From Clostridia bacterium (GTDB taxonomy: Bacteria > Bacillota > Clostridia > Oscillospirales > CAG-272), in NCBI GenBank assembly GCA_017379815.1, contig JAFNVK010000118.1, positions 1 to 9,302 of the forward strand: DNA of 9,302 bases. The letters run 5' to 3'. The translations under genes and the position numbers were made by a program. A model generated the notes under the pieces. The model ran no database searches. It had not been told where the DNA came from and saw nothing but the letters and a program-made list of their open reading frames with translations. The number at the start of each line of letters is the position of its first letter. The stretch's first letter is position 1. Below, one piece after another: positions 1 through 6,372 of the stretch.

Positions 1-629
1 CTGCTGTCGCAGAGCAGGACGCGGCGGTCGGCGCCTTGGATCAGCACGTTGCGCACGGCCACCTCCTCGGAATAGCAATCGTAGAAGCGTCCGTCCGCAT
101 TGACGGCCTGCACCGAAAAGAAGGCCACGTCTGCGTGAATTCCGCGCAAAAACTCCTGCGTATAGCCTCCGACGAGGACGGTCTTGTTCTCCTGAGAAAG
201 CGTTCCGCCGGGGCAATAGAGCTTGACGTCGTAGCGCGAGAGCAGGCTCATCACGTCAAGGCTGTTGGTGATCACGGTCACGCTGCCCACCGAGGGGAGC
301 AGCTCGGCCACAAAATAAGCACTGCTCGAGCCGTCCAAAAAGACCACGTCACCGGTGTTCACCAGACGAACGGCGGCCTTGGCGATCTGCTTTTTTTGCA
401 GGCTGGTCTCGTGACTGCGCAGGGAGAAGGGAATATGCTTGCCGCTGGCGTTGGCGATCTTAACGCCCCCGTAGCTCCGCGTAACGAGTCCGCGCTCCTC
501 CAGATTTTTCAGATCCCTGCGGATGCTGGAGGGGCTGATGCTCATTTTGCGCGCCAGATACTCCACGGTCACGTATTCGGTCTCGCTGACGATGGCGAGG
601 ATCTCGTTCTCGCGCTCACATTTATACAC
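1..629 (-). CDS. DeoR-family transcriptional regulator (partial, 3' end outside window)
   Basis: Reading the minus strand from a GTG at 629-627 gives about 209 residues with no stop before base 1; the family is usually about 250 residues, so only the last 40 or so are missing. Residues 5-57 form the DeoR winged helix-turn-helix, with the typical SIRRDL recognition stretch (35-40) and the ERGLVTRSYGGV wing (45-56). The C-terminal part resembles the sugar-phosphate-binding DeoRC domain: FLDGSSS (97-103, in place of the usual DsGTT), ITNS (120-123), then CPGG and VGGY motifs. Such proteins usually repress sugar or nucleoside genes and respond to a phosphorylated sugar; the ligand cannot be read from the sequence. 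The GTG is chosen because the protein from there (MYKCERENEILAIV) matches family N-termini and has GGAGG (637-641) 7 bases upstream. An in-frame ATG at 656-654 would add nine residues and also has GGAGG (665-669), but that site lies in a strong hairpin. Confidence 0.88.
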   Translation of the reverse strand, partial: MYKCERENEILAIVSETEYVTVEYLARKMSISPSSIRRDLKNLEERGLVTRSYGGVKIANASGKHIPFSLRSHETSLQKKQIAKAAVRLVNTGDVVFLDGSSSAYFVAELLPSVGSVTVITNSLDVMSLLSRYDVKLYCPGGTLSQENKTVLVGGYTQEFLRGIHADVAFFSVQAVNADGRFYDCYSEEVAVRNVLIQGADRRVLLCDS

Positions 630-664
630 GGTCCTTCCTCCCGAAACAAGAAGCATTTTTTCTT

Positions 665-695
665 CCTCCGCGCGGTGCTTTCCGCGGCGCGGAGG
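665..695 (-). promoter_or_regulatory. Inverted repeat / leader hairpin covering a Shine-Dalgarno site of the DeoR gene
   Basis: Positions 665-673 (CCTCCGCGC) and 687-695 (GCGCGGAGG) are perfect 9-base inverted complements separated by 13 bases. In the minus-strand transcript, predicted to start near base 700, they would form a 9-bp stem with eight GC pairs. Its 3' arm contains the GGAGG (669-665) that would serve the ATG at 656. The second GGAGG (641-637), serving the GTG at 629, lies outside the stem. It could be a translational control hairpin, or at DNA level an operator for autorepression, since it sits directly after the start site. The pairing is seen; the function is inferred. Confidence 0.6.
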
Positions 696-706
696 GGTAT
701 GGCTTT

Positions 707-735
707 ATTATAGCGCATTTGCGCGCGGTTGTAAA
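707..735 (-). promoter_or_regulatory. Sigma-A type promoter of the DeoR regulator gene
   Basis: On the minus strand TTTACA (735-730) and a perfect TATAAT (712-707) are separated by exactly 17 bases. Transcription would start near base 700 and give a leader of about 70 bases before the GTG start. Confidence 0.75.
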
Positions 736-740
736 GAGGT

Positions 741-780
741 TTTGCACTTTTTTGCGCAATGTTGGCGATTGTTGGCCGAT
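741..780. repeat. Four tandem 10-bp units, candidate operator
   Basis: Read in steps of ten the sequence is TTTGCACTTT, TTTGCGCAAT, GTTGGCGATT, GTTGGCCGAT. All four have T at positions 2 and 3, C at either position 5 or 6, and T at position 10 of the unit. Units 1 and 2 share TTTGC; units 3 and 4 share GTTGGC. The ten-base period places them on one face of the helix, just upstream of the -35 box of the DeoR gene. Some DeoR-family proteins, such as IolR, bind direct repeats of about this period, so an operator is plausible but unproven. Confidence 0.35.
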
Positions 781-881
781 CGCGGAAAAGGGAAGGGGGA
801 GAGAAGCGCCCCTGCGTTTTGGCAAAAAGGCCGAAAAATGCGAAAAAATGGAGATAAAGTGTAAAATATAAAAAGGAAGTG

Positions 882-910
882 TTTACAAAACGAAAAAAGT
901 ATGGTATACT
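882..910 (+). promoter_or_regulatory. Sigma-A type promoter of the yybS-gdpP operon, with extended -10
   Basis: TTTACA (882-887) and TATACT (905-910) are separated by 17 bases, and a TG at 902-903 makes an extended -10 element. Transcription would start near 917, leaving a leader of about 80 bases before the ATG at 998. It is the only strong plus-strand promoter I see ahead of the gene run. Confidence 0.75.
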
Positions 911-922
911 ACTAGAATAGGA

Positions 923-976
923 GCACCATGGAATTTTTTGGTGCCAAGACGAACGGAGTCTGAAGGAACGGACACC
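923..976 (+). promoter_or_regulatory. Structured 5' leader of the yybS-like gene
   Basis: GCACCA (923-928) can pair with TGGTGC (939-944) across a 10-base loop. AGAC (947-950) can pair with GTCT (958-961), exposing a GAACGGA loop, and GAACGGA occurs again at 966-972. GGTG (940-943) could instead pair with CACC (973-976), which would exclude the first hairpin. I could not match this to a riboswitch class I know, and it lacks the conserved ydaO c-di-AMP riboswitch sequences as I remember them. The complementarity is direct; a regulatory role is a guess. Confidence 0.3.
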
Positions 977-997
977 GCGGAAAGGAGAGGACGGCTT

Positions 998-2236
998 ATG
1001 CAAAACGAGACCCAACCGAAGCATCCGCAAGCGGAATTGCACAACCCTTGGGAAAAACGGGAGGCGCTCCCCTCGCCCTCGCTCTTTTCCGTTCTCCTCT
1101 CTTTGTTTGCTCTCCTGCTTGCCTCCGTGCAGGCGGTAAGCCCCTTTGGTGAGATAGGCGCACTCATTGTTACCGGACTTCTCTTCGCTTACGTCGTGCT
1201 GATCGCGCGCACGCCCGGGCGCGTGGCGCCTTTGCTGCTGACGGCGGCCGCTCCCGTTTTGCTCGGCATGAGCTTTTCGGTCAGCGCGTTTCTTCTGTCC
1301 GTGGTGGCCGGCACGGCGGCAATCGCCTTTCTCCTCACCTCACAAAAGCGCGGATGGCTCTCTCTCCTGATCCCCGCCGGTGCTTTTGCTCTTTCGTGGG
1401 CCCTTTCGGGTGACCTTCTGTCGTCGCTCGGTGCACTTGGATCGATCCCCGGAGGCTTGCTCCTGGCCTTTGCCACGCGGCGTGCGGAATCGCGCACCTC
1501 GGCGATCGCCTGGACGGGTGCCGGCATGACGCTTGCCGTGGCCCTGCCCGTTTTCCTGCTGCTGCTCGTCGAGAGCCATGCGGCAGGCGTGGAGCTTGCC
1601 GCGTACGTCGGGCAGATCAAGGACGCCCTTGCCGACCAGCTGATCCTTTTGCGCGACGAGTGGATCACGCTGATCTCGGAGGAGATGGAGCTGCAATCCC
1701 CCGAGCTTGCCGAGCAGCTGGCGCAGATCGAAAAAACGCTCACGGATTCCTTCCTGCGCGACACGCTCGTGCCTACCGCTTTGCAGCTTTCCCCCGGCTT
1801 TTTGCTTGGCGGAGCGGCGATCCTCGCCTATGAGGCACAGCTTTTGCTGACGGCCTCCTACCGCACCTCGGGACTTGAGGTGGTCATTACCCGGGAGTCC
1901 TGCGACTTTACCATGAGCGTTCTCTCGGCGATCCTGTATATCCTCTCGCTTGCCCTGGTTTTGTTCGCCGCGAACGACACGCTCGTCTGGGCGGTGGCGG
2001 CAAACGCATTTCTGATGCTGTTCCCCGGCTTTTTGCTGATCGGCGCGCGAAGTCTTCTGGTGCTTTCCCTGCGACTGCAGGGAGGGGGAACGATCATCGC
2101 GGTGCTGATCCTCGGTATGTTCTGCTGCAACTTCATCGGCGGCCTTTTGGCGCTCTCCTTCTGGGGAGCAAGCGGAACGGCGCTTCTCCCTTTGCGGGAG
2201 CGGCTGATGCGGCAATCCGGAACGGACGGCCAATAA
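998..2236 (+). CDS. yybS: YybS-like multi-pass membrane protein (DUF2232)
   Basis: This 412-residue protein is strongly hydrophobic. After a polar N-terminus of about 27 residues it shows membrane segments near 28-46, 51-69, 76-113 (two), 119-137 and 167-187. A polar, partly acidic, helical stretch follows at about 195-250 (containing LRDEWITLISEEMELQ), then further membrane segments near 258-278, 300-345 and 355-400. This pattern, with its place directly before gdpP, fits the DUF2232/YybS family found upstream of gdpP (yybT) in Bacillota. The function is not established; some relatives were proposed to be transport components, which I cannot confirm here. The start is ATG 998, preceded by AAAGGAG (981-987) at 10 bases; an in-frame TTG at 938 has no ribosome site. 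The identification rests on topology and context more than on sequence motifs. Confidence 0.75.
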   Translation: MQNETQPKHPQAELHNPWEKREALPSPSLFSVLLSLFALLLASVQAVSPFGEIGALIVTGLLFAYVVLIARTPGRVAPLLLTAAAPVLLGMSFSVSAFLLSVVAGTAAIAFLLTSQKRGWLSLLIPAGAFALSWALSGDLLSSLGALGSIPGGLLLAFATRRAESRTSAIAWTGAGMTLAVALPVFLLLLVESHAAGVELAAYVGQIKDALADQLILLRDEWITLISEEMELQSPELAEQLAQIEKTLTDSFLRDTLVPTALQLSPGFLLGGAAILAYEAQLLLTASYRTSGLEVVITRESCDFTMSVLSAILYILSLALVLFAANDTLVWAVAANAFLMLFPGFLLIGARSLLVLSLRLQGGGTIIAVLILGMFCCNFIGGLLALSFWGASGTALLPLRERLMRQSGTDGQ

Positions 2237-2249
2237 TCCCCGACAAGCT

Positions 2250-2267
2250 CTTGCGCAATGCCGCAAG
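2250..2267 (+). promoter_or_regulatory. Short hairpin in the yybS-gdpP gap
   Basis: CTTGCG (2250-2255) pairs with CGCAAG (2262-2267) around a 6-base loop. No T-run follows, so it is not an intrinsic terminator. It may affect mRNA stability or may be chance. Confidence 0.3.
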
Positions 2268-2323
2268 GCGCGCATCTTTTGCGCTTACCCCGAACAGAAA
2301 ATTCTCTGCAAAGGAGATCTGAC

Positions 2324-4441
2324 ATGCAAAGAAACAGAAGGAACGTATTTCGAACCGACCTGCGCCAACCGCTGGTGGCTTGCGCGATCATTGGCTTTGC
2401 GGCCGCCGTTCTCGTGCTTGGCCTGGCCAATCTGTTGCCCGAGGATCAGCTTCTGCTCTACGGCGGAGCGGCGATCGGGCTTTACGTGCTGGTCGTCGGC
2501 GTGGTGGTCTGGGCCTATCTTGCCCGCTATCGCCGCATCACGCTGGCCAACGACGCGGCAAGACTGATGACCACCGAGATCCACGATATGTTCCGCTACG
2601 TGATGGACATTCCCTACGCCATCATCGACGAGCACGGAACGGTCAAGATCGTCAGCGGCGCTCTGCAGGATCTGCTCAAGCTTCGCTCGCCGCTGTGCAA
2701 CGTGCCGGTCAGCAGCTTTTGTGCGGTGCCGATGGAGGATATCGTGGCCTACGCCAAAAACGGCGGTCCCGTGCATACCGTTACCGTCACCGAGGACGGC
2801 GTTCCGCTGGATCACACCAAGCCCATGATGACCGACATCGACGGCAAGACCTACGATATGAAGTGTTATCCCATGCGCTCGCGCGGAAAGGAATACTATT
2901 TCGTCGTCTTCCAGGACGTGACCGAGAAGCTGGCCATGCGCAAGGAGGCCTACGAGACCGAGCCCGTGGTGGCGTATATCGTTATCGACAGCTTGCAGGA
3001 GCTGGCACAGTATATCCGCGTCAGCTACCGCACCGCCGTCAACGAGATCGAGGCCAAGCTCAAGGAGTGGGCCGCAAGCTTTGGCGGTCTTCTGCGCGAA
3101 TACGAGCGTGAAAAATACGTGCTGGTCTTTACCCGCGAGGCGCTCGACCGTTGCATCAAGAATAAATTCCGCATTCTGGATACCATTCGCAGCATCAAGC
3201 TTGGAGACAACAGCTTTCCCGTGACGGTCTCCATCGGCGTCGGTGCCGTGCTGGGTAGCTTTGAGGATAAGGAGCGCGCCGCAAGCGACGCTCTCGACAT
3301 TGCCCTGCAGAAGGGCGGCGACCAGGTGGCCGTCAACGACGGAAAGTCCATCACGCCCTACGGCGGACGCGTCAACACCATGTACGGCTCCACCACCATC
3401 ACCTCGCGCGTCAATTCCGAGCATTTGCGCCGCTTGATGAAGGAGGCGGGTAACGTGCTGATCATGGGTCACCGCTCGCCCGACTACGATTCCATCGGCT
3501 CCTGCGTGGGTCTGGCAAGACTGGCTATCTGCGCACGCGGAGACGCCTCCAAGATCCGCGTGGTCGTCAACCGCGAGCACGCCAACTTCCGCATCTGCTA
3601 CGATCTTCTGGCGCATCTGCCCGAGTATCGCTCGATGTTCATCAGCGGTGAGACGGCACTTGACGCCGTGCGCTCGGATACGCTGCTCATCATGAGCGAC
3701 GTCAACAACGTCTTTAACACCGAGTCGCCAAAGCTGGTCAAGGCGGCAAAGAACATCGTCATCGTCGACCACCACCGCAGACAGGATCAGCTCTACGAGT
3801 TCAAGCCGCTCATGACCTATATCCGTCCCGCCGTGGCGGCGGCCAGCGAGCTGGTCAGCGAAATGCTTGAGCACAGCCCCTATCACGACGCGCTCCTCAA
3901 GGAGGAGGCAAACCTGATGCTGGCGGGCGTGATGCTGGACACCAAGAACTTTACGCACGGAGCAGGCATGCAGACCTTCTCGGCCGTGCATTACCTCTAC
4001 GGACGCGGTGCGCATTCCAATACCATCCGACCTCTCTTTGCGGAGAGCATGTCCAACCTCTTCACGGCCTGCGACATCGATAGCCGCACGCGTACCTACC
4101 GCGACAAGATCGCCCTCACCTGGCTCAGCGTGGATCACCCTGCCACCGAGGAGGATAACATCGCCGTGGCTAAGGCGGCGGATAAGCTGATGACCATCGA
4201 CGGCATCGAGGCCTCCTTTGCGCTTCTGCGTGCCGAAAATACGGTTACGATCTCGGCGCGCTCGCGCGACCGCATCAACGTTCAGCTCATCATGCAGCGT
4301 CTGGGCGGCGGAGGACATTACGATATGGCGGGCGCACGCCTGACGCACACCTCGCTTGAGGCCGCTTGCGTGCAGCTTAAGACCGTCCTTGACGATTATC
4401 TGGACAACGAATACGAAAACGAAAAGGGCATGAAGCGCTAA
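2324..4441 (+). CDS. gdpP: Cyclic-di-AMP phosphodiesterase GdpP (DHH/DHHA1 family)
   Basis: GdpP is a membrane-anchored enzyme that hydrolyses c-di-AMP to pApA, lowering a messenger that governs potassium, osmolyte and cell-wall homeostasis. The 705-residue protein is near the usual 650-670 and has the full family architecture: two membrane helices (about 17-36 and 45-66), a PAS-like domain (about 85-200), a degenerate GGDEF domain (about 215-345, ending in VTVSIGVG and lacking a GGDEF motif), a DHH domain and DHHA1. Metal-site motifs are H383-x3-D387-x-D389 in GHRSPDYDSIGS, D459 (SDVNN), D482-H483-H484 (IVDHHRR) and D539 (VMLDTKNF). The DHHA1 glycine motif GGGGH is at 661-665. The start ATG has AAGGAG (2311-2316) 7 bases upstream. 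The N461 position holds a histidine in many relatives as I recall. The neighbours yybS and rplI are the usual ones. Confidence 0.95.
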   Translation: MQRNRRNVFRTDLRQPLVACAIIGFAAAVLVLGLANLLPEDQLLLYGGAAIGLYVLVVGVVVWAYLARYRRITLANDAARLMTTEIHDMFRYVMDIPYAIIDEHGTVKIVSGALQDLLKLRSPLCNVPVSSFCAVPMEDIVAYAKNGGPVHTVTVTEDGVPLDHTKPMMTDIDGKTYDMKCYPMRSRGKEYYFVVFQDVTEKLAMRKEAYETEPVVAYIVIDSLQELAQYIRVSYRTAVNEIEAKLKEWAASFGGLLREYEREKYVLVFTREALDRCIKNKFRILDTIRSIKLGDNSFPVTVSIGVGAVLGSFEDKERAASDALDIALQKGGDQVAVNDGKSITPYGGRVNTMYGSTTITSRVNSEHLRRLMKEAGNVLIMGHRSPDYDSIGSCVGLARLAICARGDASKIRVVVNREHANFRICYDLLAHLPEYRSMFISGETALDAVRSDTLLIMSDVNNVFNTESPKLVKAAKNIVIVDHHRRQDQLYEFKPLMTYIRPAVAAASELVSEMLEHSPYHDALLKEEANLMLAGVMLDTKNFTHGAGMQTFSAVHYLYGRGAHSNTIRPLFAESMSNLFTACDIDSRTRTYRDKIALTWLSVDHPATEEDNIAVAKAADKLMTIDGIEASFALLRAENTVTISARSRDRINVQLIMQRLGGGGHYDMAGARLTHTSLEAACVQLKTVLDDYLDNEYENEKGMKR

Positions 4442-4459
4442 GGCGCCTGCCCGACAAAC

Positions 4460-4482
4460 GGAAGGCGCGTATGGCGTCTTCC
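4460..4482 (+). promoter_or_regulatory. Nine-bp hairpin upstream of rplI
   Basis: GGAAGGCGC (4460-4468) pairs with GCGTCTTCC (4474-4482), with one G-T pair, around a 5-base loop. The following bases (CCTTGATAAATT) have no T-run, so full rho-independent termination is unlikely. It sits between gdpP and rplI and could act as an mRNA processing or stability element that sets the higher output needed for a ribosomal protein. Confidence 0.45.
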
Positions 4483-4519
4483 CCTTGATAAATTCCACAG
4501 AAACGGAGACAATAACGCT

Positions 4520-4966
4520 ATGAAGGTAATTTTACTGGCTGACGTAAAGGGTCAGGGCAAGAAGAACGACGTCATCGAGGTTTCGGACGGCTACGGCAAG
4601 AATTTTCTCATTCCGCGCAAGCTGGCTAAGGTAGCGGATGCACAGTCGCTCAACGACGTCAAGGTCAAGGAGGCGGCAAAGCAGTACCGCATCGAGACCG
4701 AAAAGAAGGAGGCGCGCGAGCTGGCCGAGAAGCTGACCGCGATCCTCGTCAAGATCCCCACCTCGGGCGGGGCTGACGGCCGTCTGTACGGCTCGGTCAC
4801 CTCGAAGGATATCGTCGAGAAGCTGAAGGCCGACACGGGCATTGAGATCGACAAGCGCAAGCTGGTGCTGAGCGATCCCATCAAGGCCTACGGCAAGTAC
4901 GAGGTAGAGGTCAAGCTCTACACCGAGATCACGGGCAAGATCAACGTTCTGGTCTGCGAAAAATAA
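4520..4966 (+). CDS. rplI: 50S ribosomal protein bL9
   Basis: The 148-residue protein matches bL9 in length and sequence. It binds 23S rRNA at the base of the L1 stalk and helps keep the reading frame during translation. The N-terminal RNA-binding domain (about 1-50) begins MKVILLADVKGQGKKNDVIE and contains the conserved DGYGKNFLIPRKLA block. A long lysine- and glutamate-rich connecting helix follows (about 42-75), then the C-terminal domain with the GRLYGSVTSKDI signature (about 90-101) and an end in INVLVCEK. GGAG (4505-4508) lies 11 bases before the ATG, a slightly long spacing. The gene lies between gdpP and dnaB, as in Bacillus, and no promoter of its own is convincing. Confidence 0.97.
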   Translation: MKVILLADVKGQGKKNDVIEVSDGYGKNFLIPRKLAKVADAQSLNDVKVKEAAKQYRIETEKKEARELAEKLTAILVKIPTSGGADGRLYGSVTSKDIVEKLKADTGIEIDKRKLVLSDPIKAYGKYEVEVKLYTEITGKINVLVCEK

Positions 4967-4971
4967 CAGGG

Positions 4972-5023
4972 TGGCGTAAGGAACGCCAATTCCGCTTGAA
5001 AGGATGCCCTCGCCAAAGGGGCA
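4972..5023 (+). promoter_or_regulatory. Two small hairpins in the rplI-dnaB gap
   Basis: TGGCGT (4972-4977) pairs with ACGCCA (4983-4988) around a 5-base loop. TGCCCT (5005-5010) can pair with GGGGCA (5018-5023, one G-T pair) next to the dnaB ribosome site (AAAGG, 5023-5027). Neither is followed by a T-run. The second could limit ribosome access to dnaB; this is inference. Confidence 0.3.
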
Positions 5024-5034
5024 AAGGCCATATT

Positions 5035-6372
5035 ATGCAAGACGAAATGATGAAAAAGCTGCCGTTCTCCATGCCGGCGGAGCAATCGCTTCTGGGCTCG
5101 ATCCTGATCGATCCCGTCTCGCTGAGCGAGGTTGCCGATGCGCTTACGGCAGAGGACTTCTACCTCACCGAGCACAAGCAGATCTATCTGGCCATGCACG
5201 AGCTCTTCCTGACCAACAAGGAGATCGACGTGGTCACGCTGATCGATATGCTGGTGGTCAAGGGCATTTACGACAAGTCGGGCGGCGAGGACTACATCCG
5301 TACGCTGACCGAAACGGTGCCTGATGCCCTCAACGTCAAGGACTACGCCCGCATCGTCAAGGAGAAGAGCGTTCTGCGTCAGCTGATCGCCGCCTGCGGC
5401 GAGATCAGTGAGAGTGCTTACTCCGAGCAGGAGTCTGTCTCGAGTGTGCTTGACCATGCGCAGAATCTGATCTTCCAGATCGCGCAGGGAAGAGACACCA
5501 AGAATTTCCGCCATATCCGCGAGGTTCTGGGCGACGTTTACGGACATCTGCACGAGCTGAACACCAACCGCGAGGCAACGCGCGGCACGCAGACCGGATT
5601 TTCCGCGCTTGACCGCGTCCTGGCGGGACTCGGCAAGAGCGACCTGGTCCTGGTCGGTGCGCGCCCGGGTATGGGAAAGACCTCCTTTGCCCTCAATATT
5701 GCCACCAACGTGGCTAAGCAGACCAAAAAGAAGGTCTGCATCTTCTCCCTGGAGATGTCGGCCGAGCAACTGGTCAACCGCGTGCTGTCCAGCGAGGCGC
5801 TCGTCAACAGCTACGCGCTCCGCACGGGAGAGCTTTCCCCCGAGGATTGGGAGCATCTTGCCGTTGCGGCAGGCGAGCTTGCCGGCTGTGACATTCTCAT
5901 CGACGATAGCTCCGGACAGACCGTCACGGCCATGAAGGCGAAGCTTCGCCGCGTGCAGGGCCTGGGCATGGTCATCATCGACTATCTCGGCCTGATGCAG
6001 GGCGACCACCACACCGACAACCGCGTGCAGGAGATCTCCGAGATCACGCGCTCGCTCAAGATCCTGGCCAAGGAGCTGATGGTTCCCGTGGTCTGCTGCG
6101 CACAGCTTTCGCGCGGACCCGAGTCCAGAACCGACAAGAAGCCCATGCTCTCCGACCTTCGTGATTCGGGATCCATCGAGCAGGATGCGGACACGGTTAT
6201 TTTCCTCTACCGCAGCGAATACTATAAAACCGGCGAGGCCAATCAGGATACCTCGGTTGCCGAGGTCATCATCGCCAAGAACCGTCACGGCTCGACCGGA
6301 ACGGTGAACATGGGCTGGAACGGACAGTTCACCAAGTTCATCACCATCGACAACGATCAGGAAGTTCACTGA
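5035..6372 (+). CDS. dnaB: Replicative DNA helicase DnaB (dnaC of Bacillus)
   Basis: This is the hexameric ring helicase that unwinds DNA 5' to 3' at the fork and binds primase. The 445-residue protein is of normal length. The N-terminal domain (about 1-110) opens with the family PAEQSLLGSILID block and precedes a linker; the RecA-like motor domain starts near 180. Walker A is GARPGMGKT (208-216, K215), followed by SLEMSAEQLVNR. Walker B is MVIIDYLGLMQ (D316), then CAQLSR and the DnaB signature RDSGSIEQDADTVIFLYR. No intein interrupts it. The ATG at 5035 is chosen because AAAGG (5023-5027) is 7 bases upstream; an in-frame TTG at 4996 would add 13 residues unlike the family. The stop TGA shares its last base with the tilS ATG, suggesting translational coupling. 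Confidence 0.96.
   Translation: MQDEMMKKLPFSMPAEQSLLGSILIDPVSLSEVADALTAEDFYLTEHKQIYLAMHELFLTNKEIDVVTLIDMLVVKGIYDKSGGEDYIRTLTETVPDALNVKDYARIVKEKSVLRQLIAACGEISESAYSEQESVSSVLDHAQNLIFQIAQGRDTKNFRHIREVLGDVYGHLHELNTNREATRGTQTGFSALDRVLAGLGKSDLVLVGARPGMGKTSFALNIATNVAKQTKKKVCIFSLEMSAEQLVNRVLSSEALVNSYALRTGELSPEDWEHLAVAAGELAGCDILIDDSSGQTVTAMKAKLRRVQGLGMVIIDYLGLMQGDHHTDNRVQEISEITRSLKILAKELMVPVVCCAQLSRGPESRTDKKPMLSDLRDSGSIEQDADTVIFLYRSEYYKTGEANQDTSVAEVIIAKNRHGSTGTVNMGWNGQFTKFITIDNDQEVH

Larger units (their letters stand above)
630..997. other. Divergent intergenic spacer between the DeoR regulator and the yybS-like gene
   Basis: No convincing gene lies in these 368 bases; the open frames crossing them lack family resemblance and good starts. 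The spacer holds a minus-strand promoter (707-735) with a hairpin-bearing leader, a four-unit 10-bp repeat (741-780), a 23-base all-purine run (784-806), an A-rich stretch (about 822-900), a plus-strand promoter (882-910) and an approximately 80-base leader before the yybS-like gene. Confidence 0.8.

Noticed and set aside
36..713. A 225-codon plus-strand open frame over the left end
   Set aside because: It is antisense to the DeoR gene, whose minus-strand protein has clear domain motifs, a promoter and ribosome sites.
784..806. A 23-base all-purine run containing a Shine-Dalgarno-like sequence
   Set aside because: No start codon with a plausible coding frame follows it. It may be structural or chance.
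928..963. An 11-codon ORF (MEFFGAKTNGV) with AGGAG upstream, a possible leader peptide
   Set aside because: The ribosome site would be only 4 bases from the ATG and almost at the predicted transcript start. There is no run of regulatory codons, and the same bases are better explained as a hairpin.
965..2227. GGAACGGAC repeated at 965-973 and 2219-2227, flanking the yybS-like gene
   Set aside because: A single 9-base match, with the second copy inside coding sequence and no mobile-element features, is compatible with chance.
2285..4498. A 737-codon open frame on the minus strand across gdpP
   Set aside because: It mirrors gdpP on the opposite strand in GC-rich DNA and shows no family resemblance, while gdpP has all its motifs. 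The other long antisense frames (4918-6513, 6510-8357) are rejected for the same reason.
4485..4513. TTGATA and GACAAT with 17-base spacing, a possible rplI promoter
   Set aside because: The -10 is weak (4 of 6) and the transcript would start at the ATG itself, leaving no room for the GGAG ribosome site.
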